Part shown: one piece after another, positions 18,268 to 27,193 of the stretch
Layout of the letters: every line of letters starts with the position of its first letter
Numbering within the stretch: position 1 is the stretch's first letter
Assembly: GCA_937974565.1 (NCBI GenBank)
Contig: CALJWL010000047.1
Location: forward strand, 1 to 64,000
DNA: 64,000 nucleotides
Origin: an uncultured Arenicella sp.
GTDB taxonomy: Bacteria > Pseudomonadota > Gammaproteobacteria > Arenicellales > Arenicellaceae
Direction of reading: 5' to 3'
Position numbers and translations under genes: made by a program
The notes under the pieces: generated by a model
Database searches by the model: none
What the model saw: only the letters and a program-made list of their open reading frames with translations
What the model was told of the DNA's origin: nothing

Positions 18268-18678
18268 TTACTGAATGTAATCAGCAACGGCTTCGAGAAC
18301 GTCGTTGTAGTTATCAATTTGCACCTCAATTTCGTGCAATAGGTTGGTCATCGTCGTTTCAATGGCCATCGCACCAAACAAGACATAACGGTTATCTTGA
18401 ATACCGACAGAAGATAAAGCCATCGGTAATGAGATGGTTAACAAACCCCGATTCAACTCAGCACGCAGATCCTCGCGAACGCTGGCTTCATCAAACAAAG
18501 GGGTAATGGTAAGAATTTGCGTATCAGTTGCCACCACAATCACCACCGCATCGGGGGTGTCGCTGTTTTCAATGGTGACGGTTTCCGTTTGAGCATTAAA
18601 CTCAGCCGAAAAAGTATTGCCACCTGGCACGTTACCGCGATTAATTTGATAGGCTATTTCTTGTAATGTCTCGTTCAT
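18268..18678 (-). CDS. YjfI-like protein (DUF2170)
   Basis: A soluble 136-aa protein. The pattern (ATDTQILTITPLFDEASVREDLRAELNRGLLTISLPMALSSVGIQDNRYVLFGAM, then an acidic helix ending IEVQIDNYNDVLEAVADYI) matches what I know of the DUF2170/YjfI family, which is regularly encoded directly upstream of a PspA-like protein. Biochemical function is unknown. It precedes the PspA-like gene by 49 bases. Confidence 0.8.
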   Translation of the reverse strand: MNETLQEIAYQINRGNVPGGNTFSAEFNAQTETVTIENSDTPDAVVIVVATDTQILTITPLFDEASVREDLRAELNRGLLTISLPMALSSVGIQDNRYVLFGAMAIETTMTNLLHEIEVQIDNYNDVLEAVADYIQ

Positions 18679-18751
18679 AGTTAATTCCGTATAGTTTGAA
18701 TAATGTCAAATGGTTAAAAACAGGTTTTTATCAACAGATTCGTAATTGTTG

Positions 18752-20491
18752 TTAACGTATTTGGGTTATAAATACGCCTTCTTGTTTGCGCCAGCCTTCT
18801 GAGTGATAGGCGTATAACACTGGCGAGTTAAGCCGGTTTGCCTTAATTTTCTCAAGCTGATTAAAAAACGGTTTGGGGAACGTGAACGCTCCTAAAATAA
18901 AGTCATTATTGATTACGTCGCTTTGTAGCGCTTTGGTTTTGTTCCTGATTCGGCTTAAGGGGTCAGCACCGATCTTACTCGCGATAGTCCAACCCCACTC
19001 ACCAAAGGACGGCACATTAGCGTGGTATTGCTGCGCACTTAATCCGGCCTCTGAAATCGTTTTGCCTATTGATAAAAAGGCGTTTTTGCTGTGATATGGA
19101 CTGGTGGATTGAACCACCATGGCCCCATCACCATTAAGCAAATTAGATAACTGGCGATAAAAATACACGCTGTATAACTTGTTTAAATCTGGATGGCTTG
19201 GGTCGGGCAGATCGACAATAATGGTGTCATACGCTTGCCGCTCAGCCACCAAATTTTCAACATAAAGAAACGCATCCTCGTTTATCACCGATACTCGCGA
19301 GTCATTTAAGGCGCCCGCATTAAGTTCAGTCAAACGCTTGCTCAGCCAAAAGTCGACCTCATCATCTCGCCCTGAAAATAAGCGTGTCATGGCCGGGTCT
19401 AAGTCAATCACCGTGACCGATTTAGGTTGGTAACGTAATATGTCGCGCACGGCCAAACCATCTCCACCACCGACGACCAGAACTTTTTCATTGCGCGCTG
19501 ATGCCAGCATTGCCGGCGAAACCAACATGGCATGATAAATATCTTCATCCGCACTAGAGAATTGTAAGCGCCCATTGATATACAAACTTAGTATTGGCTG
19601 CCCCACTCCGCCAATAATACGTTCAGTAACCACAATATTCTGAAAGCGTGTGTTGTTTGAATAGATCACCTTGTCTTTGTAAAGCATGCTGTTCATTGAA
19701 TTAATCCAAGTATTACCTTTGAGCAATACGGCAACCAATAACATCCCTACCATCATTTTCATTAGCACGAGTAAGGCTACCCAGCGAATCTTGTGCCAAA
19801 ATTTTGCAATAAAGATCGCGCCTAACAGTAAATTTAACAGTGCGGTCGCGGCCGCTGAGATGATTATCGGCTGTGACAAACACACGGTGACCCAAATCGC
19901 GGCACCAACACCACCACCGATGTAGTCCATGCCATAGACGGTGCCCGCATTGTTTTCTACTCGCTCATAGAGGTCTTCACGAATGCGCGCGATAAACGGA
20001 ATTTCCATCCCGATAAAGAACCCTAGCACGGCTCCTAGCAAGTAAGGAGTGACTTTGGATACTTCACGTAAGGCATGAACCGGTCCACCATCCGCAATAA
20101 CACTGGGGTCTAATCCAAAGGTTTGTTGAAGTTCATTTGGCAGCACAAAGGCATATGAGACCACGGCCGCCATGAGTAAAATCGAGGTGCCACCAATGAC
20201 CGAGATAACGGCTTCTAACCAAGCAAAGCCAGTGTAAGGGTTATCAATAGTTCGAGCGTAGAATGCGCCCACACCCATGGACGCGACCATAACGCCAATC
20301 ATGCCGTAAACCGCCACATCCACACTTCCCAGCACCCTACCAGCGTAATGCGCTAACAAATACTCATAGATAATGCCGCACGCCGCACCAACGGCCATGA
20401 TTCCTAAGAGCATGGCATCTTTACCAGACAATCCAGACTTAGCGTTAATGTCTGTGGCAAGATTTGCAGTGGTGGTAGGTTTTGAACTCAT
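18752..20491 (-). CDS. Membrane-fused polyamine aminopropyltransferase (spermidine synthase family)
   Basis: Predicted to transfer an aminopropyl group from decarboxylated AdoMet to an amine acceptor. The 579-aa protein has seven or eight N-terminal membrane segments (about residues 25-270) and a cytoplasmic spermidine-synthase domain (about 275-520) with VLVVGGGDGLAVRDIL (AdoMet site), VTVIDLDPAM and the catalytic DLPDPSHP. Spermidine synthases are usually soluble and about 290 aa; the membrane-fused form suggests an acceptor at the membrane or coupling to transport. The methyl-donor precursor enzyme (AdoMet decarboxylase) is encoded by the first gene of the same cluster. The acceptor is not known. 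Confidence 0.9.
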   Translation of the reverse strand: MSSKPTTTANLATDINAKSGLSGKDAMLLGIMAVGAACGIIYEYLLAHYAGRVLGSVDVAVYGMIGVMVASMGVGAFYARTIDNPYTGFAWLEAVISVIGGTSILLMAAVVSYAFVLPNELQQTFGLDPSVIADGGPVHALREVSKVTPYLLGAVLGFFIGMEIPFIARIREDLYERVENNAGTVYGMDYIGGGVGAAIWVTVCLSQPIIISAAATALLNLLLGAIFIAKFWHKIRWVALLVLMKMMVGMLLVAVLLKGNTWINSMNSMLYKDKVIYSNNTRFQNIVVTERIIGGVGQPILSLYINGRLQFSSADEDIYHAMLVSPAMLASARNEKVLVVGGGDGLAVRDILRYQPKSVTVIDLDPAMTRLFSGRDDEVDFWLSKRLTELNAGALNDSRVSVINEDAFLYVENLVAERQAYDTIIVDLPDPSHPDLNKLYSVYFYRQLSNLLNGDGAMVVQSTSPYHSKNAFLSIGKTISEAGLSAQQYHANVPSFGEWGWTIASKIGADPLSRIRNKTKALQSDVINNDFILGAFTFPKPFFNQLEKIKANRLNSPVLYAYHSEGWRKQEGVFITQIR

Positions 20492-20535
20492 GGAAACAAA
20501 TACCAGTTCTATTAAATTGTTCTGGATAAGCCGAA

Positions 20536-21438
20536 TTAAACTAAATAGGCTAAGGCCATGAACGCCAACGCAATGAACAACGCTGCTTCAACCGCCGCCA
20601 CGCCCACATTTTGCTGGTGATCAACCTCTTCGATCACGTTAACTTTGAACAGCACCAAGGGTAGAAACAGTCGATAAGAAACCCACACGATGGTGGCAAG
20701 ACCAAAGGCGTAAACTGCCCAATAAAACACAGACCAAAGCAAATTAAGCTCAGCCGCATCCACTAAAAAACTGGTAGTTGTAATAGCAATACCCGTGGCT
20801 ATCAGCTGCCCCGCATAACGTAATGCAATCGCGACATTGCCGGTTTGAATTGCCGCTTGCCACGAATCGGCCGCATCAATATTGTTAGCCACATTTTCTT
20901 TATTGCGAGACCGATAAACCGCCATACGCAGCACGGCCACCGCCGCCAACACCAATTGTGAAACAACAAACACAGCTACCACTGGAATCAGGCCCACTAA
21001 GCCTTCACTGTCCACCCACATCAATGTCTTTTTTGCTACTAATCCAACAACCGCCATATTGGCCGCCACAATGATTGCAGCGCTCATATTTCCGTTTCGA
21101 ATCTCGGCGGCTAGGCTGATGTTTCTTATGACAATTTTGTCTTGAATTAACACGCCTAAAATTAGCAGCACCGAGCCTAGCGCTCCGTACATTAATAAGC
21201 TGGTAATTTCAGCAATGTGACTTGGCAGTGCCTCACCTGATTGCACACCAGTAAGCATAAAAATCAACCCCAACACGCCGCCAGCAATACTTACCCCAAA
21301 CGCAAAATTGTCTTTACTATCCAGTTCACTTTTTGCGTCAACGCCTAAGTGTTTAGCAAGTGCGTAACGAACCGGCACAACAAACAGCAGGCAGACAACA
21401 ATGTTAATAACGAGCGTAATAATTTGATCAATGGTCAT
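20536..21438 (-). CDS. Tandem DUF350 membrane protein (YjfL-like)
   Basis: A 300-aa polytopic membrane protein with about eight membrane segments, made of two DUF350-like halves. The first has DSKDNFAFGVSIAGGVLGLIFML and the second AIQTGNVAIALRYAGQLIATGIAI at corresponding positions. E. coli YjfL is a single copy of about 130 aa, so this is a duplication-fusion. Function is unknown; DUF350 proteins recur next to PspA-like and spermidine-synthase genes. GGGGAA precedes the ATG, nine bases after the lipoprotein gene. Confidence 0.85.
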   Translation of the reverse strand: MTIDQIITLVINIVVCLLFVVPVRYALAKHLGVDAKSELDSKDNFAFGVSIAGGVLGLIFMLTGVQSGEALPSHIAEITSLLMYGALGSVLLILGVLIQDKIVIRNISLAAEIRNGNMSAAIIVAANMAVVGLVAKKTLMWVDSEGLVGLIPVVAVFVVSQLVLAAVAVLRMAVYRSRNKENVANNIDAADSWQAAIQTGNVAIALRYAGQLIATGIAITTTSFLVDAAELNLLWSVFYWAVYAFGLATIVWVSYRLFLPLVLFKVNVIEEVDHQQNVGVAAVEAALFIALAFMALAYLV

Positions 21439-21447
21439 AATGTTCCC

Positions 21448-22416
21448 CTATTTACCGCCAAAACTGGATCTACGACTGCCTGATGAGCGAGAGTTGTAAC
21501 CGCTTTTGTATGACTTACTGCTGCTCGAATTCGACTTAGCGTAAGCGCTCTTAAAGGGTTTGGGTTTTTGAATTTGCGAACTTCTCTTCGTATAAGGTTG
21601 CCCTTTAACACTGGTGTTACGTGCATAAGGACTCTTAAATGATTTGCCTTTCGCGGTATACGACTTTTTTGTCTTAGCTAAGGCATCCGCTTGATTGGTA
21701 CGCGCTTTCGGTGAACTGTAAGCCCCTCGATTACGATCATGATAGTAAGATGGCCGTCGATTCGAAGACCAACTGTCGTAATAAACTGGGCGATTGCCAA
21801 ACAGTGATGAGAAAAAGGCGTATTGTCCATACCAGTGCCAAAAAGACGCACCGGTTGACGATGTGCGCCACTCACCGTAGTTACTGTTACCAACGTACTC
21901 AGACCCAATTGCACCACCTTCAGCCTTACTGTCTTCAAATTCGATTTCACGCATTTTGGGCAAGGCACCTTCGGTAAAATCAGCAAGCATATTGATGGCA
22001 TCCACCAGCATCGCATCGTAGTTACTGATTGCGGTGCGGATATTTAACAACTCTAAGTTTATTGCTGAACCTTCGGCTGTTGTTTGAATTTGCTTTTGCG
22101 CATCCGATTCAGCATCCGACAATCGTTGTTTAATCGATGAATACGTTGGCCCCCGCTGGGTCCCTTCGGACGCCAACGTGTCAATAATTTGCCTGAATTC
22201 GGGCTTTTTATTTCGCGCAACCTTGGCGTAAGCCGGCAACAATGATGCGTTTCGCAACGTGCCATTATTGATCTGTGAGTTCAACGTATCAAACGCACTT
22301 TGAGCCGCACTTAAGTTCGCAGAAATCTCAGCTTTAATTTCTTTTGTTGGATCTGAGCCACAAGCCGATATAGCCATGGCTAGCAGAGAAATGATCACAA
22401 TTTTTGTGAGTCTCAT
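21448..22416 (-). CDS. Lipoprotein of the polyamine/PspA cluster
   Basis: A 322-aa predicted lipoprotein. The signal peptide ends in a lipobox (AISAC, Cys 19) followed by GSD. Residues 25-135 form helices that resemble a coiled-coil bundle. The last 110 residues are rich in Ser, Tyr, Lys and Arg (for example SYKSGYNSRSSGSRRS), a flexible, strongly basic tail that could bind anionic envelope polymers. AAGG precedes the ATG. I do not recognise the family. The position between speD and the DUF350 gene ties it to the cluster. Confidence 0.8.
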   Translation of the reverse strand: MRLTKIVIISLLAMAISACGSDPTKEIKAEISANLSAAQSAFDTLNSQINNGTLRNASLLPAYAKVARNKKPEFRQIIDTLASEGTQRGPTYSSIKQRLSDAESDAQKQIQTTAEGSAINLELLNIRTAISNYDAMLVDAINMLADFTEGALPKMREIEFEDSKAEGGAIGSEYVGNSNYGEWRTSSTGASFWHWYGQYAFFSSLFGNRPVYYDSWSSNRRPSYYHDRNRGAYSSPKARTNQADALAKTKKSYTAKGKSFKSPYARNTSVKGQPYTKRSSQIQKPKPFKSAYAKSNSSSSKSYKSGYNSRSSGSRRSSFGGK

Positions 22417-22532
22417 TTATGTACCTTCATGTGAGTTCTTAGGTTTATTGTTAATCTGTATTTTTTTGAGTTTTGCCATGGGCAATGAACTTGATGCTTT
22501 ATTTGGCTTACTGACCTAAAATCAATATTCAC

Positions 22533-23006
22533 TCAAGAATCAGCGTGCTGTAAGTTTTGCTGATTTATGCCTCGAAGAGCTTCGGCATTATAATGACTCT
22601 TGTTCCCAGGCATTGCTCTTTCAATAATTTGACAAAAAAAACGCCCCTGCCGGTCCGCCGAACGCAATACATCAATTGCGGCTTCAACGGGCTCCATTGC
22701 GCTATGTTTATCGCTGCACACAAATATATCTATTGCCGCGTAGTTGTCTTCAGGCCACGTGTGTATCGAAATGTGGCTCTCAGCCAACATCAACACACCG
22801 GTATTACCCAGACCATCACCAAAATCATGAAAATGAGCAACTAATACCCTCGCGTTAGCCGCGGTGGCTGCCTCTCGCAATAAAGCTTCTAACTGAACAC
22901 AATCTAAATGGCTGATTAAACCAGCATGCTCAACAATGGCATGAAACCCTTTTGCTCTGAATTTCGCTGGATTGGGGCTGCTCGCCCTTATTACATTTTT
23001 CTGCAA
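22533..23006 (-). CDS. speD: S-adenosylmethionine decarboxylase proenzyme (SpeH type)
   Basis: Makes decarboxylated AdoMet, the aminopropyl donor for polyamine synthesis. The 157-aa protein is of the short bacterial class. It contains ESHISIHTWPE, in which S77 is the predicted self-cleavage site that becomes the pyruvoyl group, the nearby catalytic His residues, and a Cys in IFVCSDK. No ATG fits the reading frame upstream of the conserved GFHAIVEHAG; TTG at 23006 is the only plausible start and its ribosome site is weak. The transcript leader is very short (about 27 bases) because the promoter at 23040-23068 is close. It is the first gene of a nine-gene leftward cluster and supplies the membrane aminopropyltransferase. 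Confidence 0.93.
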   Translation of the reverse strand: MQKNVIRASSPNPAKFRAKGFHAIVEHAGLISHLDCVQLEALLREAATAANARVLVAHFHDFGDGLGNTGVLMLAESHISIHTWPEDNYAAIDIFVCSDKHSAMEPVEAAIDVLRSADRQGRFFCQIIERAMPGNKSHYNAEALRGINQQNLQHADS

Positions 23007-23036
23007 GAGAGTGTCGTCGTTGTTTAGTTGGTGAGA

Positions 23037-23068
23037 GACATATTATGTCAAGTGTCATAATATGTCAA
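23037..23068 (-). promoter_or_regulatory. Near-consensus sigma70 promoter overlapped by a perfect inverted repeat
   Basis: On the minus strand TTGACA (23063-23068) and TAATAT (23040-23045) are separated by exactly 17 bases, an almost ideal sigma70 promoter. The inverted repeat GACATATTATG / CATAATATGTC (23037-23047 and 23056-23066, 8-bp spacer) covers both boxes. A dimeric repressor bound here would block polymerase. It drives speD and probably the whole downstream cluster. Confidence 0.8.
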
Positions 23069-23139
23069 ATGTTTCTACGAATTAATTGTTGCGAACGATT
23101 TAACTTTCGTACGACGTTCGTTGAGTAGGCAAACAGCGC

Positions 23140-23691
23140 TCACTTACGACGTTGGACAAACGCGTAGACTATCCCCGCCACTACGCCACTAAAATGCCCT
23201 GCCCAACTAATGCCGTACTGAAACTTGAACAGTGCAAATATCATCGCCCCGTAAATAAGAAATGTGACGAACGCAATAACCACGTCCTTGATCTGTTTTC
23301 TCAGAAACCCGTTGGTGATCAAAAAAGACCAATAAGCAAACACCAGCCCCGATGCACCGATAACAACCCCAGACGAACTAAGCAGCCATGTCAGCCCGCC
23401 TGAAATTACAATTAGTATTCCCGTCCGGCGGCCAAACTGTGATGGGTCAAGGGCGCTAACAAAACTGCCCATGATCAATAAAGGCACTATATTTGATAAA
23501 AGGTGACTTAAGTTTGCGTGTAAAAATGGAGAAAAAAATACGCCTGTCAGCCCTGATATTGAGCGCGGCCTTAATCCTAACCACGTAAAATTACCGGGCA
23601 ATACCACTTCAATAACAAATACGGCCAATATGATTATTGCCAATAGGACTGGCTGACTGATCACTCTTTTTAGCTTATTACGATAGGCCAT
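23140..23691 (-). CDS. Rhomboid-family intramembrane serine protease
   Basis: Cleaves membrane proteins within or near the bilayer. The 183-aa protein has six predicted membrane segments. The catalytic dyad is visible as GASG (S114) and AGHFSG (H166), and the oxyanion-side HANLSHLLSN motif is present. It lies upstream of the speD promoter in the same direction but separated by the strong promoter, so it is probably an independent unit. Confidence 0.9.
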   Translation of the reverse strand: MAYRNKLKRVISQPVLLAIIILAVFVIEVVLPGNFTWLGLRPRSISGLTGVFFSPFLHANLSHLLSNIVPLLIMGSFVSALDPSQFGRRTGILIVISGGLTWLLSSSGVVIGASGLVFAYWSFLITNGFLRKQIKDVVIAFVTFLIYGAMIFALFKFQYGISWAGHFSGVVAGIVYAFVQRRK

Positions 23692-24011
23692 TCTTTTGTC
23701 TCTGCGTTACACATCGTTGTGTGGTGATTATCTACCCAACAAAACCGGTAAGAACCCAAACGTTTTGATTGGACACCTATATATAACAAACTATGATGAC
23801 GATTAATTATCTATCAATAGTGAATCCGTAAATCACTGGGTTTCTTTTAATTAGGTACCCATCACTATTTCTGAAATCAGTATGAGTGAACTAAAAGCAA
23901 GTCTGTATTGAAAAAAATTGAACACGCGATAAGCCAACACAGGCTCTATATGTGCAACGACAAGCCTTGGAGTAGATTAACACCTTGATCGATTAGTGTT
24001 CTAATAAGAAC
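23692..24011. other. Intergenic region between rhomboid and hydrolase genes
   Basis: AT-rich stretch of 320 bases. I see no gene, hairpin or clear promoter beyond what the rhomboid and hydrolase genes would need. Confidence 0.5.
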
Positions 24012-25085
24012 TTACTTCACGGAAGCATCAAAATGTCGAATCGCATCGTCGATGATGCTTTCGTATAAAGTATAATTTTCTCGCATAATGCAGTGCCGTG
24101 CCTGCGCATAATGCTGAGTCTCGCAATGACTAAGCGACGCACAAAACTGCTCTGCTTTGTCTGTACGTACCAATAAATCAATTCCAGCGGTATAAACTTT
24201 TACCGGCGTAACGATATTGCTTACAAAATCTGGGTTTAGTAGCTTTTCAGTGGATTTTACCGTTTCATGCAACCACTTATATGTAACCCCTTTAGTACGC
24301 AGTTGTTCATTGATAGCAAATAAAGCACTCTGCACTTGAGCGGTTTTAGGGTTGGCATTACAACCTGTGGCTTGTCCAAACACCAGTTCCTCGCCCGGCC
24401 AAGCACTGGCTCTTGGCGCGTAGGACGCCCCCAAACCAACGTCACTCATTAGTTTAGCAATCGTCGCCAGATTATCGTACGGAAAATCGCCTGAGTTAAT
24501 CTGGATCATCGGCACGATCAACGCGTACGCGTCCACATCAACCTCTTGCTCAGCGGCCATGCGCATGGTGATATGAGCCCCTTTAGAGGTAGAAAAGAAA
24601 AATAACGGCAAGTCTTTGCGTTTAACTTGATTTGCAAACATGGCAACTTCAGCACCCAATAGACCGTAATCTTCCACATACCCTTTTTCAGGGTGCTGTG
24701 ATAGAGGGCGATACGAAAGACCTTGCCCGCGATACTCAATTGCTCCAACGCGATACCCTGCCGCGTGTATGCGAGTAATTTCACGCATCATCATTTCAAT
24801 TGAGCCTGTAAAACCCGGCACCACTACCACCGTCCCTTTGGGGTTGGCGTGTTCCAATAAGCCAGTGCGCAATTTTACGCCATCCGCGACCGTCATCATT
24901 CGCCACTTAAATTTGTCGGGTATGGGCGTGATTTGACCCTCTAAATAAGCGTTAGCTTGGGCCAATTCAGCTTGCGAAACTTGAGCGTATTCATGCTGTA
25001 CGTAGTTGATCTTAACAAAGGCCGTTACCCAAGCCCCTACGACCAATATGAGCAACACCACTAGACTGCGTTTAATAATTTTCAT
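24012..25085 (-). CDS. Membrane-anchored alpha/beta hydrolase (lysophospholipase-like)
   Basis: A serine hydrolase of the monoacylglycerol lipase/PldB type. From the ATG at 25085 it is 357 aa (a TTG five codons upstream is less likely). One N-terminal membrane helix (about residues 5-25) serves as signal anchor, so the catalytic domain is probably periplasmic. Visible motifs are VVVPGFTGS (oxyanion region), EYRGQGLS, the nucleophile elbow STSKG, an Asp in AGIDLLV and the final His in ARHCIMRE. The substrate cannot be named; a lysolipid or ester is likely. Confidence 0.85.
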   Translation of the reverse strand: MKIIKRSLVVLLILVVGAWVTAFVKINYVQHEYAQVSQAELAQANAYLEGQITPIPDKFKWRMMTVADGVKLRTGLLEHANPKGTVVVVPGFTGSIEMMMREITRIHAAGYRVGAIEYRGQGLSYRPLSQHPEKGYVEDYGLLGAEVAMFANQVKRKDLPLFFFSTSKGAHITMRMAAEQEVDVDAYALIVPMIQINSGDFPYDNLATIAKLMSDVGLGASYAPRASAWPGEELVFGQATGCNANPKTAQVQSALFAINEQLRTKGVTYKWLHETVKSTEKLLNPDFVSNIVTPVKVYTAGIDLLVRTDKAEQFCASLSHCETQHYAQARHCIMRENYTLYESIIDDAIRHFDASVK

Positions 25086-25153
25086 GTTACGTTTGTTCAA
25101 ACCCTTTAATCTTCTCTCAAGTATGAATTAAATCAATTTAAAGGTAAAAACCA

Positions 25154-26038
25154 GTGAATATGTATCAAGGCAAGACGGCCGTCATCAGTGGCGGCGCTGA
25201 GGGCATTGGATTCAGCATTGCCACGGCCCTAGCTGAACAAGGCATGAACTTAGTCTTAGGGGATATTGACGAGGCAAAACTTGCCGAAGCTGAGTCGATT
25301 TTACATGGCAAAGGTTACCCAGTCTTAAGTTGTAAAATGGACGTAACCCAACCTGAAGACTGGCAAAACACAGCCAACAAAGCCATAGAAAAGTTTGGCA
25401 AGATCCACATGGTGGTGAATAACGCCGGCGTTGCATCGGCTCCCGGCCCGATTGAAAAGACCAATCACAAAGACTGGCAATGGGTGGTTGACGTGAATTT
25501 GATGGGCGTGGTCTACGGCGCCGAAGCGATGATTCCGCACATCAAAGCTCACGGTGAAGGTGGGTGGATGATCAACACCGCATCAATGGCTGGAATGCAC
25601 GGCATACCGTACGCTGGGGCTTACACAGCCACCAAGGTGGCCGTGGTTGGCATGTCTGAATCGTGGTCCGCCGAGCTAAGCAAGCATAATATTCATGTCT
25701 CAGTGCTGTGCCCCGCGTTCGTGCAAACACGAATTCATTTAGCTGGTCGCAATAGACAGTCGGCTTATAAAGCGCCACCACCAAACCGCGTAGACCAACA
25801 AAGAGACGACGGGCATAACGCGGCTAAGGAATTGGTGGAGAATGGCATTGCGCCCGAAATTGTAGGGCACCGGGTGGTGGAAGCGTTGAATAATAGGGAG
25901 CTTTATATTTTTACTCACCCAAGTCACCGAAAAGATTTGGCTGAGCGTGCAAAACGCATTGACGGTGCGTTTGCCAGAGCATCAGAAAGCCCACTGCTTC
26001 AAGATATCAAGGAGTCTGAATCATTAGATTTTATGTAA
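25154..26038 (+). CDS. Short-chain dehydrogenase/reductase
   Basis: NAD(P)-dependent oxidoreductase of the classical SDR family, 294 aa. It has the cofactor loop SGGAEGIG, NNAG, the catalytic Ser in NTASMAG and Tyr/Lys in YTATK. GTG at 25154 is preferred because AAAGG lies nine bases upstream; an ATG at 25160 is two codons in. It is divergent from the hydrolase gene. The substrate is unknown. Confidence 0.88.
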   Translation: MNMYQGKTAVISGGAEGIGFSIATALAEQGMNLVLGDIDEAKLAEAESILHGKGYPVLSCKMDVTQPEDWQNTANKAIEKFGKIHMVVNNAGVASAPGPIEKTNHKDWQWVVDVNLMGVVYGAEAMIPHIKAHGEGGWMINTASMAGMHGIPYAGAYTATKVAVVGMSESWSAELSKHNIHVSVLCPAFVQTRIHLAGRNRQSAYKAPPPNRVDQQRDDGHNAAKELVENGIAPEIVGHRVVEALNNRELYIFTHPSHRKDLAERAKRIDGAFARASESPLLQDIKESESLDFM

Positions 26039-26115
26039 CGGATAAGGTGTCAAATGTGTAGTCGTGACGCATTGACAGTACATTGTATGAGCAGAATACA
26101 AGCATCACCAACTCA

Positions 26116-26766
26116 TTAAACGCCGGCCTTGAGATCGGGTAACTCGTCATCAAGGTCGGCCACACTTCTTGCACGTCGAAACCGCCGAGTTACAACACCT
26201 AACGGTCGAGCATGGCGCCTATGGGAGTCAATTTCACCTTCTTGAGTTACCGAAAACGCTAAGCGCTCAAGCGGAGGGGAAAAATCGGAAAAAATTTCAG
26301 CTGAATGCTCAGTGGCGGCTCTATTACCCCGTGGGTCTACCCGATACCAAGCGCCCTGAGTGTTCTCGCCACTTTGTGCATTGCTTTCCCTAGAGTCGTG
26401 AAGCAGGGAAAAATCAAGCCAAACCGCATTCAGACCATGCAAACAGAACGTACCATCCCCGACAGACAGCCGCTGATAGCAGAGTGCGGCCGGAATCGAG
26501 TTAGCACGCAATAAAGCGGCAAGTAGGTGGCTCTTTGCATAGCAAAAGCCAGTGAAATGTGCCAACACCTCAGAAGCCCGAATGGTCACCTCAGAACAGG
26601 GAAAATCTGAACTGTGTTGTATTTCATCGCGAACAAATTCAAAACACCGTTTTGCGATTTCGCCTTTGCTTTTTACACCAAAATTTAGCTCACAGGCTTT
26701 AGCCAACACTGACGGTTCACGCCAGTCAATGTATTCAGAATGTTCTAAAAAATCATTACTAATCAC
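26116..26766 (-). CDS. Transglutaminase-like cysteine protein
   Basis: A cytoplasmic 216-aa protein of the transglutaminase/papain-like superfamily. The triad is visible in order: C75 in GFCYAKSHLL, H110 in CLHGLNAVW and D144 in YRVDPRGN. There is no signal peptide. Such proteins are generally proteases or amidases; no substrate can be inferred. It is convergent with the SDR gene. Confidence 0.85.
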   Translation of the reverse strand: MISNDFLEHSEYIDWREPSVLAKACELNFGVKSKGEIAKRCFEFVRDEIQHSSDFPCSEVTIRASEVLAHFTGFCYAKSHLLAALLRANSIPAALCYQRLSVGDGTFCLHGLNAVWLDFSLLHDSRESNAQSGENTQGAWYRVDPRGNRAATEHSAEIFSDFSPPLERLAFSVTQEGEIDSHRRHARPLGVVTRRFRRARSVADLDDELPDLKAGV

Positions 26767-27193
26767 GTGATACGTTCACCTGTGTTCCTTGAGAAAAATT
26801 CAAATCAACGTGCCTTTGGCAAAATCTTTACGTTACCTAATCAAGGCCTTTACGAATCATATTATTCATTCTAACACGATGAACAATAACGCAAAGCAGG
26901 TAAAATAAGCCGCGTCTGAAAAGGGCCGAACCAAACAGTTTTTTAAAGCTCGAATAACGACTAAACTAAATGTCCCTTAATAATCAACCACTTTTCACAT
27001 TCATGGGCCACAGCTTCCGCTACTTAATGGCATCAATAGCAGGCTAAATGACATTAATGCCATCTAAAAATGCTGGACAAATAAATTAGACTTGTCAGAC
27101 AACTGTCGATATGCTGAATGGGCTCGCAAGAGCAAAAGCGCAAACCCAGCCCCCAGTTTGTAAAAACTAACACTTCAGAAATGAGGCCATAAA
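26767..27193. other. Intergenic region upstream of the carboxypeptidase
   Basis: A 427-base AT-rich stretch with no supportable gene. A loose inverted pair (ATGGCAT near 27027 and ATGCCAT near 27057) is visible but is too short to call an operator. Confidence 0.4.
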
